A stretch of 8,269 nucleotides of DNA from NCBI GenBank assembly GCA_027730885.1, contig JAQCHM010000131.1:1-8269 (forward strand), in the 5' to 3' direction. Below are positions 1 to 5,664 of the stretch, piece after piece (position 1 is the stretch's first letter; the number at the start of each line of letters is the position of its first letter). The notes below the pieces were generated by a model, which was not told the DNA's origin, did not search any database, and was given only the letters and a program-made list of their open reading frames with translations. The position numbers and the translations under genes were made by a program. This DNA comes from Actinomycetota bacterium (GTDB lineage Bacteria > Actinomycetota > Acidimicrobiia > Acidimicrobiales > SZUA-35).

Positions 1-120
1 GGGGTGGTTGTCGATCCACTGGACAAGGGGGTGGGCCGGAGCGGCCCGGCCCTTCACCAACCGGAGGTGCGGCGGGGATGCAGGGCGGCGGGCGGGCTGG
101 GGGTGAAGTAATGCGACCAT
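1..120 (-). CDS. N-terminal fragment of an unidentified, probably SOS-controlled gene (runs off left edge)
   Basis: An open frame on the minus strand starts with ATG at 120-118 and stays open for 40 codons to the window edge. It begins MVALLHPQPARR and ends with HPLVQWIDNHP. A good ribosome binding site, AGGAGA (minus strand, 135-130), lies 9 nt upstream of the ATG. A candidate promoter with three GAAC-N4-GTTC palindromes lies a further 40-90 bp upstream, so the start is well supported despite the short visible part. The first 30 residues are rich in Pro, Arg, Ala and His, with no hydrophobic signal segment. I do not recognise the family. The operators suggest a DNA-damage-induced function. 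Possibilities include a cell-division inhibitor or a mutasome protein, but nothing in these 40 residues decides between them. Confidence 0.6.
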   Translation of the reverse strand, partial: MVALLHPQPARRPASPPHLRLVKGRAAPAHPLVQWIDNHP

Positions 121-157
121 GCCGAGCAGTCTCCTCAGGGGGTGTGACAGTCCCGAG

Positions 158-173
158 GGGAACGACTGTTCCC
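158..173. promoter_or_regulatory. SOS-box-like palindrome 1 (GGGAAC-N4-GTTCCC)
   Basis: GGGAAC GACT GTTCCC is a perfect 6-bp inverted repeat around a 4-nt centre. It contains the GAAC-N4-GTTC core of the Gram-positive/actinobacterial LexA box, but the outer base of the CGAAC/GTTCG consensus is G/C-swapped. It covers the candidate -10 and start of transcription, and shares one base with the next palindrome. Confidence 0.5.
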
Positions 174-193
174 GAACGATTGTTCGTAGTCAA
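165..193 (-). promoter_or_regulatory. Candidate sigma70-type promoter of the left-edge gene
   Basis: On the minus strand, TTGACT (193-188) matches the -35 consensus at five of six positions. It is followed after exactly 17 bp by AACAGT (170-165), a weak -10 with three of six matches. The implied start of transcription near 158 leaves a leader of about 38 nt before the ATG at 120. The -35 lies in the gap between two perfect palindromes, and a third palindrome covers the -10. This is the geometry expected of a tightly repressed promoter. The -10 is poor, so the exact placement is inference. Confidence 0.45.
173..186. promoter_or_regulatory. SOS box 2 (CGAAC-N4-GTTCG, perfect)
   Basis: CGAAC GATT GTTCG matches the actinobacterial/Bacillus-type LexA half-sites at all ten conserved positions. 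It lies between the candidate -35 and -10 of the left-edge gene. It is also the right half, in minus-strand reading order, of a longer 16-bp inverted repeat with box 3. Confidence 0.65.
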
Positions 194-195
194 TA

Positions 196-209
196 CGAAC
201 AATCGTTCG
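196..209. promoter_or_regulatory. SOS box 3 (CGAAC-N4-GTTCG, perfect)
   Basis: CGAAC AATC GTTCG again matches the LexA half-sites at all ten positions. It is immediately upstream of the candidate -35 (193-188, minus). Its centre is 23 bp from that of box 2, roughly two helical turns, so two dimers could sit on about the same face of the DNA. Confidence 0.65.
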
Positions 210-228
210 CCACCAACCTCACCGGCGG

Positions 229-250
229 AAAACTCAGAGCGGCGCGCCGC
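229..250 (-). terminator. Weak terminator-like hairpin after dapD
   Basis: Reading the minus strand, about 13 nt past the dapD stop, the 12-bp palindrome GCGGCGCGCCGC (250-239) could fold as a short all-GC hairpin. Six nt later comes a run of four T (232-229). Stem and T-run are both short, so this is only a possible end for the dapD transcript before the next promoter. Confidence 0.22.
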
Positions 251-262
251 CACCCGTCACCG

Positions 263-1159
263 TCAGTTGGCGTGCAGGGCGGCGTTGATGCCGCCCCATC
301 GCTCGGGATCGGCCACGCTCAGCTCGACGGCACCGGTCAGCGAGTTGCGGATGAACAACATTCCCGAGCGGCCCGACAGCTCGCCGGCCTTCACGATCTG
401 ACCATCCGGCAACGCAACCCTGGTGCCGGCGGTGACGTACAGACCGGCCTCGACGGTGCAATTGTCGCCAAGCGCGATGCCGATGCCGGCGTTGGCTCCG
501 ATCAGGCAGTTCTCGCCGACACTGACTCGTTCCTTGCCACCCCCCGACAGCGTCCCCATGGTCGAGGCGCTGCCTCCGAGGTCGCTGTTCGCTCCCAGCA
601 CGACGCCTTGGCTGATGCGACCCTCCACCATCGCCGGGCCGAGGGTCCCGGCATTGAAGTTGCAGAACCCCTCGTGCATCACCGTCGTGCCCTCCGCGAG
701 GTGGGCCCCGAGGCGAACGCGATTGGCAATGGCGATTCGAACGCCCGACGGCACCACGTAGTCGAGCATGTTGGGAAACTTGTCGACCCCGTCGACACCT
801 ACGGAACGGCCTTCGGAGGCCGCTGCTGCCCGCAGTGCATCGACCATTTCCGGCAGGACGGGGCCGGCGGTGGTCCATGCCACATTGGCCAACAACCCGA
901 AGATGCCGTCGAGGTTGATCTCGTTCGGCTGGACCTCACGACGGCTCAACAGATGCAGTCGGAGGTACACATCGGCGGTATCGGCAGGCGCCTCGGCCAA
1001 CGAAGCGATGGTCGTGGTGACCACCTCGCTCTTCACGAACCCCAGCTGCTCTGCCAGACAGGCACGAACCGGCGCGACCCCCGCCGCGGGGTACCAGACG
1101 TCCAGTCGGGTGCCCGAGACTGCGTCGACGTAGCTGTGTCCAGTTGCCGTGATGCTCAT
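263..1159 (-). CDS. dapD: 2,3,4,5-tetrahydropyridine-2,6-dicarboxylate N-succinyltransferase (DapD)
   Basis: DapD transfers succinyl from succinyl-CoA to tetrahydrodipicolinate, giving N-succinyl-2-amino-6-ketopimelate, the first committed step of the succinylase route to meso-DAP and lysine. The protein is 298 aa, close to the roughly 317 aa of mycobacterial DapD. Residues about 140-265 form the left-handed beta-helix of hexapeptide repeats, with the segments MHEGFCNFNAGTLG (161-174), MVEGRIS (177-183, whose Glu is the likely catalytic residue), GGSASTMGTLSGGG (195-208) and CTVEAGLYVTAGTRV (234-248). These read as the actinobacterial DapD subtype rather than the E. coli type. ATG at 1159 is preferred over an upstream in-frame ATG at 1255: it has an AGGA site about 8 nt upstream, and the extension (residues before MSITATG) is unlike the family and crosses the lexA promoter region. 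It diverges from lexA and is not in the dapF-hflX-dapC-dapE run, although it acts just before DapC. I could not identify a convincing promoter. Confidence 0.95.
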   Translation of the reverse strand: MSITATGHSYVDAVSGTRLDVWYPAAGVAPVRACLAEQLGFVKSEVVTTTIASLAEAPADTADVYLRLHLLSRREVQPNEINLDGIFGLLANVAWTTAGPVLPEMVDALRAAAASEGRSVGVDGVDKFPNMLDYVVPSGVRIAIANRVRLGAHLAEGTTVMHEGFCNFNAGTLGPAMVEGRISQGVVLGANSDLGGSASTMGTLSGGGKERVSVGENCLIGANAGIGIALGDNCTVEAGLYVTAGTRVALPDGQIVKAGELSGRSGMLFIRNSLTGAVELSVADPERWGGINAALHAN

Positions 1160-1227
1160 GGGTCGATCCTGGCAGCTGACGGCCCACGTTCCAACTGCAA
1201 GACCACGTCGGGAAAATTTGTCATGAT

Positions 1228-1241
1228 CGAACACCCGTACG
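1228..1241. promoter_or_regulatory. SOS box upstream of lexA (one mismatch)
   Basis: CGAAC ACCC GTACG matches CGAAC-N4-GTTCG at nine of ten conserved positions (A for T in the right arm). With the preceding T and following T it reads TCGAAC-N4-GTACGT. It sits just upstream of the candidate lexA -10, over the -35 region, and 104 bp from the lexA start codon. LexA autorepression is general in the family. The site is also 69 bp upstream of the divergent dapD start codon. Confidence 0.65.
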
Positions 1242-1249
1242 TGGCCGTA

Positions 1250-1258
1250 TGGCATACT
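1250..1258 (+). promoter_or_regulatory. Candidate extended -10 of lexA
   Basis: TGGCATACT contains the extended -10 motif TGn followed by CATACT, which matches TATAAT at four of six positions. No good -35 is found at 16-18 bp upstream, as is usual for extended -10 promoters. The SOS box at 1228-1241 occupies the -35 region, which suits repression. A start near 1265 would leave a leader of about 80 nt. Confidence 0.35.
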
Positions 1259-1331
1259 CGATCAGACGTTCGGCCCAGCCCCTCCAGGCGAAGCGCCCCC
1301 AATCCCTTCCCCTGTTCAACTCACTGCCCCC

Positions 1332-1338
1332 AAAGGGA
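1332..1338 (+). promoter_or_regulatory. lexA ribosome binding site, decides the start codon
   Basis: AAAGGGA ends 6 nt before ATG 1345 but directly abuts the other in-frame ATG at 1339. The spacing therefore favours 1345 as the initiation codon. Confidence 0.6.
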
Positions 1339-1344
1339 ATGATC

Positions 1345-1986
1345 ATGCGCGACAACAAACTCACCACTCGCCAGCGGGCGATCCTCACCTTCATCAACGA
1401 CCAGATGCTCGAGCGCGGCTACCCGCCCTCGGTTCGAGAGATCGGGGCCGAGGTCGGTCTCACCTCGCCGTCCACCGTCCACTCCCACCTCGCCACCCTG
1501 CAGAAGAACGGGTACCTCGAGCGAGACCCGGCCAAGCCGCGGGCCATCAAGATCCAGTGGGATCCCAATTCCGACCAGGGCAACATCGATCGTCGTCCGG
1601 TACGCCACGTGCCCCTGGTCGGCAGTGTCGCCGCCGGCACCGACGTGTTGGCCAGCGAAGACATCGAGGAGACCATTCCCGTTCCCGCCGACCTCACGGG
1701 CGACGGCGAACTGTTCATGCTCAAGGTCCGGGGTCAATCGATGATCGAGGCCGGCATTCTCGACGGCGACTTCGTGGTGGTCAGGGTTCAGAACCACGCC
1801 AAATCCGGCGAGATCGTCGTGGCCGGCATCCCGGGCGAGGAGGCGACGGTCAAGACCTACAGCCTGGACACCAAGAACAATCAGGTCGTCCTCATCCCCT
1901 CCAACTCGGCCCTCAAACCCATGCGCTTCGAGCCTGACGAGGTCCAGATCTTCGGCCGGGTGGTCACCGTCCTGCGTCGCGTCTGA
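1345..1986 (+). CDS. lexA: LexA repressor, SOS response regulator and self-cleaving peptidase (S24 family)
   Basis: LexA represses DNA-repair genes and cleaves itself when stimulated by RecA filaments. The 213-aa product has both domains. An N-terminal winged helix-turn-helix (about 6-70) begins LTTRQRAIL and has the recognition region SPSTVHSHLATLQKNGYL (41-58). The C-terminal S24 domain has the Ala97-Gly98 cleavage bond in GSVAAGTD, nucleophile Ser132 in VRGQSMIEAGI and general-base Lys170 in EATVKTYS. All catalytic positions are intact, so it should be fully functional. ATG 1345 is chosen for its ribosome binding site spacing; ATG 1339 would add two residues, and an ATG at 1249 adds a 32-residue leader not found in the family. 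A near-consensus SOS box upstream indicates autoregulation. It is the only plus-strand gene, divergent from dapD and convergent with dapE, with 47 bp between the stops and no clear terminator there. Confidence 0.98.
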   Translation: MRDNKLTTRQRAILTFINDQMLERGYPPSVREIGAEVGLTSPSTVHSHLATLQKNGYLERDPAKPRAIKIQWDPNSDQGNIDRRPVRHVPLVGSVAAGTDVLASEDIEETIPVPADLTGDGELFMLKVRGQSMIEAGILDGDFVVVRVQNHAKSGEIVVAGIPGEEATVKTYSLDTKNNQVVLIPSNSALKPMRFEPDEVQIFGRVVTVLRRV

Positions 1987-2033
1987 CCCCCGAGCCCCGC
2001 GCCGACACGTCGGGCCTACCGCCGCTTGCTCTC

Positions 2034-3095
2034 TCAGGCGGTGAGAACCAATACCCGCAACGCGGCGAAGGTCCGTTCGATCGAGGCCCGGTGGACGTGT
2101 TCATCCCGAGTGTGGGACACCGCGGGATCGCCCGACCCGAAGTTGGTGGCGGGAATCCCGTACTCGGCGAACCGGGCAACGTCTGTCCAGCCCAGCTTGG
2201 CCCGCACCTCGAGGCCGTTGTCGTCGATGAGCCGACGAAGGAGCGGGTGGGACAGCGACGGCGGGCAGGCCAGGCTGCGGTCGATCACCGTCACGGTGTC
2301 ATCGACGTCGAGGTGCGGGGCGAGCAGTTCGCGCACCATGGTCTCGGCCTCGACGTCGGTGTGATCGGGGGCGTACCGGTGATGGATGCGCAGCACGGCC
2401 CGGTCGGGAACGACGTTGCCCGACACGCCGCCCTCGACGTGCACGGCCTGCAGCGACTCATGGAAGGTGCACCCGTCTATCGTCGGCTGTCGCCCCGGCC
2501 ACTCGGCCAGCGCGGTCAGCAAACCGCCGAGACGATGGACCGCGTTGCGCCCCATCCACGGGCGAGCAGTGTGGGCCCGCGTTCCGGCCAGCACCACCTC
2601 GAACCGCAACGCGCCCTGGCAGCCGGCTTCGATGGTGCCGTCGGTGGGCTCACCGAGGACCGCACAGTCACCGGTCAACAGGTCGGGCCGAGCCCGGTGG
2701 AGTTCGACCAGGCCGCTGTGGGCCGAGGCAACCTCCTCGCGAGCGTAGAAGACATAGGTCAAGTCGACGGCCGGTTCGGTGACGGTGCGGGCCAATTCGA
2801 GGAAGCAGGCCAGCCCACCCTTCATGTCGGCCGACCCGACACCCCACAGAGTGTCGCCCTCGATGCGGGCACCCGCGTTGTCGTTGACCGGCACCGTGTC
2901 GGTATGGCCGACCAGCAGCAAGCGCTGGCTCCGGCCGAGCTCGGTGCGGGCGACCAAATTGTCACCCACTCGGGTCAGGGTCAGATGACCGAGCGACTCG
3001 AGCTGGGTCTCGAGCCAATCGACGAAGGGCCCCTCCTCGAAGGAGACCGACGCTTGATCGACCAGCTCGGCGGTCAGCGCCAACAGGTCGGTCAC
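2034..3095 (-). CDS. dapE: Succinyl-diaminopimelate desuccinylase (DapE), M20 metallopeptidase family
   Basis: DapE hydrolyses N-succinyl-LL-diaminopimelate to LL-DAP and succinate using two zinc ions. The 353-aa product has the M20 ligand set. His64 and Asp66 lie in VGHTDTVP, bridging Asp90 in VGSADMKGG, catalytic Glu120 and ligand Glu121 in YAREEV, Glu149 in LGEPTDG, and the last ligand His328 in SHTRDEH. These correspond to E. coli DapE His67, Asp69, Asp100, Glu134, Glu135, Glu163 and His349. The lid/dimerisation domain spans roughly 160-275 and contains the usual GNVVPD segment. GTG at 3095 is the start because it overlaps the dapC stop as GTGA. A longer in-frame extension (to 3245) lies entirely inside dapC and is Arg/Pro-rich shadow sequence. 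It is the last gene of the run. Other M20 peptidases are the formal alternative, but the direct coupling to dapC makes DapE by far the best call. Confidence 0.95.
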   Translation of the reverse strand: MTDLLALTAELVDQASVSFEEGPFVDWLETQLESLGHLTLTRVGDNLVARTELGRSQRLLLVGHTDTVPVNDNAGARIEGDTLWGVGSADMKGGLACFLELARTVTEPAVDLTYVFYAREEVASAHSGLVELHRARPDLLTGDCAVLGEPTDGTIEAGCQGALRFEVVLAGTRAHTARPWMGRNAVHRLGGLLTALAEWPGRQPTIDGCTFHESLQAVHVEGGVSGNVVPDRAVLRIHHRYAPDHTDVEAETMVRELLAPHLDVDDTVTVIDRSLACPPSLSHPLLRRLIDDNGLEVRAKLGWTDVARFAEYGIPATNFGSGDPAVSHTRDEHVHRASIERTFAALRVLVLTA

Positions 3096-4213
3096 GCCAG
3101 ACCCAGCCGTTCGGCCGCAAGCTCGAACAGGTCGTCGGGCTGCACGACGGCGATGCGCACGTGGTGACGGCCCTGCTCGCCGTAGAACTCGCCCGGGCTG
3201 ACGATGACGCCGGCTTCTCGGGCCAGGCGTTCGGTGAAAGCCCACGCGTCGCCACCGGGCGCGGGCACCCAGAGGTAGAAGCCGCCGCCGGGTAGCTCGG
3301 CCTCGACTCCCATGGAGGCAAGGATCTCGATCATCCGCACCAGGCGGCGACGGTACCGGGCTCGCTGATCATCAACGTGATCCCGGTCGTGGAAGGCCAC
3401 CACGGCTGCAGCTTGGACCGGTCCGGGCACCATGAACCCGGCGTGCTTGCGAACCTCGCCGAGGTAGTGCAGCAATTCGGCGTCACCGGCGTAGAAGCCA
3501 GCGCGGGCCCCGGCCAGGTTCGAACGCTTCGACAACGAGTGCACGGCGACCACGCCGTCCAGCCCCTGTTCGAGGATCGATCGGGGTGGGCCGTTCCAGG
3601 TGTACTCGATGTAGCACTCATCGGAGAACACGGGCACGCGGTTTGCCCGGCCCCAAGCAGCAGCGGCCGCGAGGTCGTCCAGCCCTCCCGCAGGGTTGCC
3701 GGGCGCGTTGACCCACAGGGCCAGAGCCCGGGCCGCGTCGTCGGGATCGATGGCGCCGAGATCGAGGCACCAGTCGGCACCGACGGGCACCGGCACGGCC
3801 CGGCAGCTTCCGAGGATGGCTCCCATCTCGTAGCTCGGGTAGCTGATGGCCGGATAGAGGATCGTGTCCCTGTCCGGAGTACGCAGCCGGAGATAGTTGG
3901 GCAGCCCGGCGACGAACTCCTTCGAGCCGATGGTGGCCCGAACGTCCGACGCCCCAACGGTGGTCCCCGTCAAGGAGTTCAGCCAGCGAGCCGCGGCCTC
4001 GCGGAATGCCGGCGTACCGATCGACGGCGGGTAGCCCCTCTCGGCGTTCGACGTCGCCAGTGCATCCACCACCGCGCGGGGCGGAGCGTCGATGGGCGTG
4101 CCGATCGACAAGTCGACCGCACCCCCCTCGAAGGCTTCGGCGATCGCGGTAAGGTCGTTCAGGCGGTCATAGGGATATGGCGGCGGGACGAACCCTCCGG
4201 TGGTGACGGTCAT
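3092..4213 (-). CDS. dapC: Succinyldiaminopimelate aminotransferase (DapC), class I/II PLP aminotransferase
   Basis: DapC transfers an amino group, normally from glutamate, to N-succinyl-2-amino-6-ketopimelate, making N-succinyl-LL-DAP, the substrate of DapE encoded next. The 373-aa product is a fold-type I aminotransferase. The opening PPPYPYDRL and VDLSIGTPIDAPP (33-45) are typical of the actinobacterial DapC group. Asn169 and Asn173 in VNAPGNPAGG, Asp198 and Tyr201 in SDECYIEY, the PLP Schiff-base Lys229 in SLSKRSN, phosphate-binding Arg237 in GARAGF, and the carboxylate-binding Arg353 in HVRIA are all present. ATG 4213 overlaps the hflX stop as ATGA; an upstream in-frame codon at 4255 would add 14 residues inside hflX. 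Its stop overlaps the dapE start as GTGA. Substrate specificity among these aminotransferases cannot be read from motifs alone, but position between dapF/hflX and dapE supports DapC strongly. Confidence 0.92.
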   Translation of the reverse strand: MTVTTGGFVPPPYPYDRLNDLTAIAEAFEGGAVDLSIGTPIDAPPRAVVDALATSNAERGYPPSIGTPAFREAAARWLNSLTGTTVGASDVRATIGSKEFVAGLPNYLRLRTPDRDTILYPAISYPSYEMGAILGSCRAVPVPVGADWCLDLGAIDPDDAARALALWVNAPGNPAGGLDDLAAAAAWGRANRVPVFSDECYIEYTWNGPPRSILEQGLDGVVAVHSLSKRSNLAGARAGFYAGDAELLHYLGEVRKHAGFMVPGPVQAAAVVAFHDRDHVDDQRARYRRRLVRMIEILASMGVEAELPGGGFYLWVPAPGGDAWAFTERLAREAGVIVSPGEFYGEQGRHHVRIAVVQPDDLFELAAERLGLA

Positions 4214-5664
4214 CGTTCGTCTCGCTTGGCTCGGGCAATGATCGGCTGCGTCCAACGCTCGGGAGCGCGCTCGGCACCGGAGGACTTCCCGACAATGTAG
4301 CCGGCGAGTCGCTTGGCCGAAGCCTCTTCGAGCCGGGCCTGCAGCCGCATTCCCTCGGTCTCGGTGGTCTCGCTGAGCACCTCGCCCTCGCGGTGGACCG
4401 CGGCCAGCATGTCACCTCGGGACCAGGGGACGAAGACTTCGTAGACGGTGGAGAGCTCTCGCAATCGGTCTCCCAGGGCCGCCAGCAGCTCGTCGATGCC
4501 CTCGCCGGTCTCAGCCGAGACGGCGACCGCGTCGGGATAACGCTCGCAGAGACGAGCTACGTCGGGCGACAGGTCGGCCTTGTTGAAGACCAACAGTTCA
4601 GGCACCTCGTTGGCCCCGATGCCCTCCAACACCTGCCGCACCGCGAGGATGTGGCTGTCTGGATCGCGTCCTGCGCCGTCGACGACGTGCAGCAAGAGAT
4701 CGACCTCAGCCGCGACCTCGAGCGTCGACTTGAATGCTTCGACCAACTCGTGGGGCAGCTTCTTCACGAACCCGACGGTGTCGGTGAGCAGGATCTGCTC
4801 GCCGCCGGGGAGCTTGGTCTTGCGGGTCGTGGGATCGACGGTGGCGAACAGCCGGTCTTCGACCTTCACGTCCGAGCCGGCCAACCGGTTCAGCAGCGTC
4901 GACTTGCCCGCGTTGGTGTAGCCGACGATCGACACCATGCGATAGGGCGAACGGTGACGGGCCTTGCGCTGGTTGCGGCGGCGGTCGGAGATGCCGACGA
5001 GGTCCCGTTCGAGCTTGTGCATGCGCCGCACCAGACGGCGGCGGTCGACCTCGAGCTGGGTCTCGCCCGGACCTCGGGTGCCGATGCCGCCACCCTGCTG
5101 GCTGAAGTTCTTCTTGCCGCGGAGTCGAGGCAGGCGGTAGCGCAGCTGGGCCAACTCGACCTGGGTCTTGCCTTCGACCGACGTTGCGTGCTGAGCGAAG
5201 ATGTCGAGAATCACCGCGGTTCGGTCGAGCGCGGTCCGACCCAGGATCCGTTCGAGGTTGAACTGTTGCGCAGGGCTCAGCGTGTCATCGAACACGACGG
5301 TGTCCGCGTCGAGCATCAACGCGCTGTCGCGAATCTCGTCGACCTTGCCCTTGCCGACGAAGGTCGCCGGGTCAGGCCGGCTGCGCTTCTGGATGATGCG
5401 ATCGAGGGCATCGGCTCCCGCCGTGTCAACCAGCAATTCGAGTTCGTCGAGGGATGCTTCGGTGTCCTCGAGTGCTTCGCCGTCCTTGGTCATTCCCACC
5501 AGGACGATACGCTCCCGGAAGCTGCGGTCGAGGAAGCCGGAGCGGATCTCGCCGCCGAACTCACCGAAGGCGCCGCGGTGCGAAGCTTCCTCCTCGCCCG
5601 TGCCGCCGAAGTCCCCGGCGTCGCCGTCTGCCTGGTCGTCATCCCAATCGTCGTGGTCGTTCAC
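4210..5664 (-). CDS. hflX: Ribosome-associated GTPase HflX
   Basis: HflX is a GTPase that binds the 50S subunit and splits or rescues stalled 70S ribosomes, especially under stress. The 484-aa product has the N-terminal HflX domain (about 50-235) with FVGKGKVDEI (102-111) and the hallmark GGGIGTRGPGETQLEVDRRR (191-210), a coiled linker rich in Arg/Lys, then the G domain. The G-domain motifs are the P-loop GYTNAGKST (248-256), G3 DTVG (295-298), G4 NKAD (361-364) and G5 SAETGEG (383-389). The first 40 residues are an acidic Asp/Glu/Gly-rich tail (14 acidic residues) that probably is disordered; E. coli HflX (426 aa) lacks it. GTG 5664 overlaps the dapF stop as GTGA and is preferred over a long upstream extension lying within dapF. 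The stop overlaps dapC as ATGA. Placement after miaA and dapF resembles mycobacteria. hflX splits the dap genes, but no functional link to DAP synthesis is known to me. Confidence 0.96.
   Translation of the reverse strand: MNDHDDWDDDQADGDAGDFGGTGEEEASHRGAFGEFGGEIRSGFLDRSFRERIVLVGMTKDGEALEDTEASLDELELLVDTAGADALDRIIQKRSRPDPATFVGKGKVDEIRDSALMLDADTVVFDDTLSPAQQFNLERILGRTALDRTAVILDIFAQHATSVEGKTQVELAQLRYRLPRLRGKKNFSQQGGGIGTRGPGETQLEVDRRRLVRRMHKLERDLVGISDRRRNQRKARHRSPYRMVSIVGYTNAGKSTLLNRLAGSDVKVEDRLFATVDPTTRKTKLPGGEQILLTDTVGFVKKLPHELVEAFKSTLEVAAEVDLLLHVVDGAGRDPDSHILAVRQVLEGIGANEVPELLVFNKADLSPDVARLCERYPDAVAVSAETGEGIDELLAALGDRLRELSTVYEVFVPWSRGDMLAAVHREGEVLSETTETEGMRLQARLEEASAKRLAGYIVGKSSGAERAPERWTQPIIARAKRDER

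Larger units (their letters stand above)
173..209. repeat. Perfect 16-bp inverted repeat with 5-nt spacer
   Basis: Bases 173-188 are the exact reverse complement of 194-209, separated by GTCAA at 189-193. Each arm is itself an SOS-box palindrome plus a TA extension. The result is a palindrome of palindromes, with the -35 element in its spacer. A TetR-type operator pair is the main alternative to LexA. Confidence 0.8.

Noticed and set aside
173..209. Inverted repeat read as a rho-independent terminator or an attachment site
   Set aside because: There is no T-run on either side, the arms are themselves operator palindromes, and the spacer holds a -35 element. No integrase or mobile gene is nearby.
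119..1342. Long plus-strand open frame (407 codons) opposite dapD
   Set aside because: Antisense shadow of dapD: Arg/His/Gly/Asp-rich composition, no recognisable motif, no ribosome binding site, and it also crosses the operator region and the lexA promoter.
1249..1344. Possible 32-residue N-terminal extension of LexA from ATG 1249
   Set aside because: LexA proteins begin close to the LTxRQ motif. ATG 1249 lacks a ribosome binding site and overlaps the candidate -10, while ATG 1345 has AAAGGGA at good spacing.
1987..2042. Possible bidirectional terminator between lexA and dapE (CCGAC-AC-GTCGG at 2002-2013; ACCGCC/GGCGGT at 2018-2042)
   Set aside because: The first has too small a loop, the second a 13-nt loop overlapping the dapE end, and neither is followed by a T-run on either strand.
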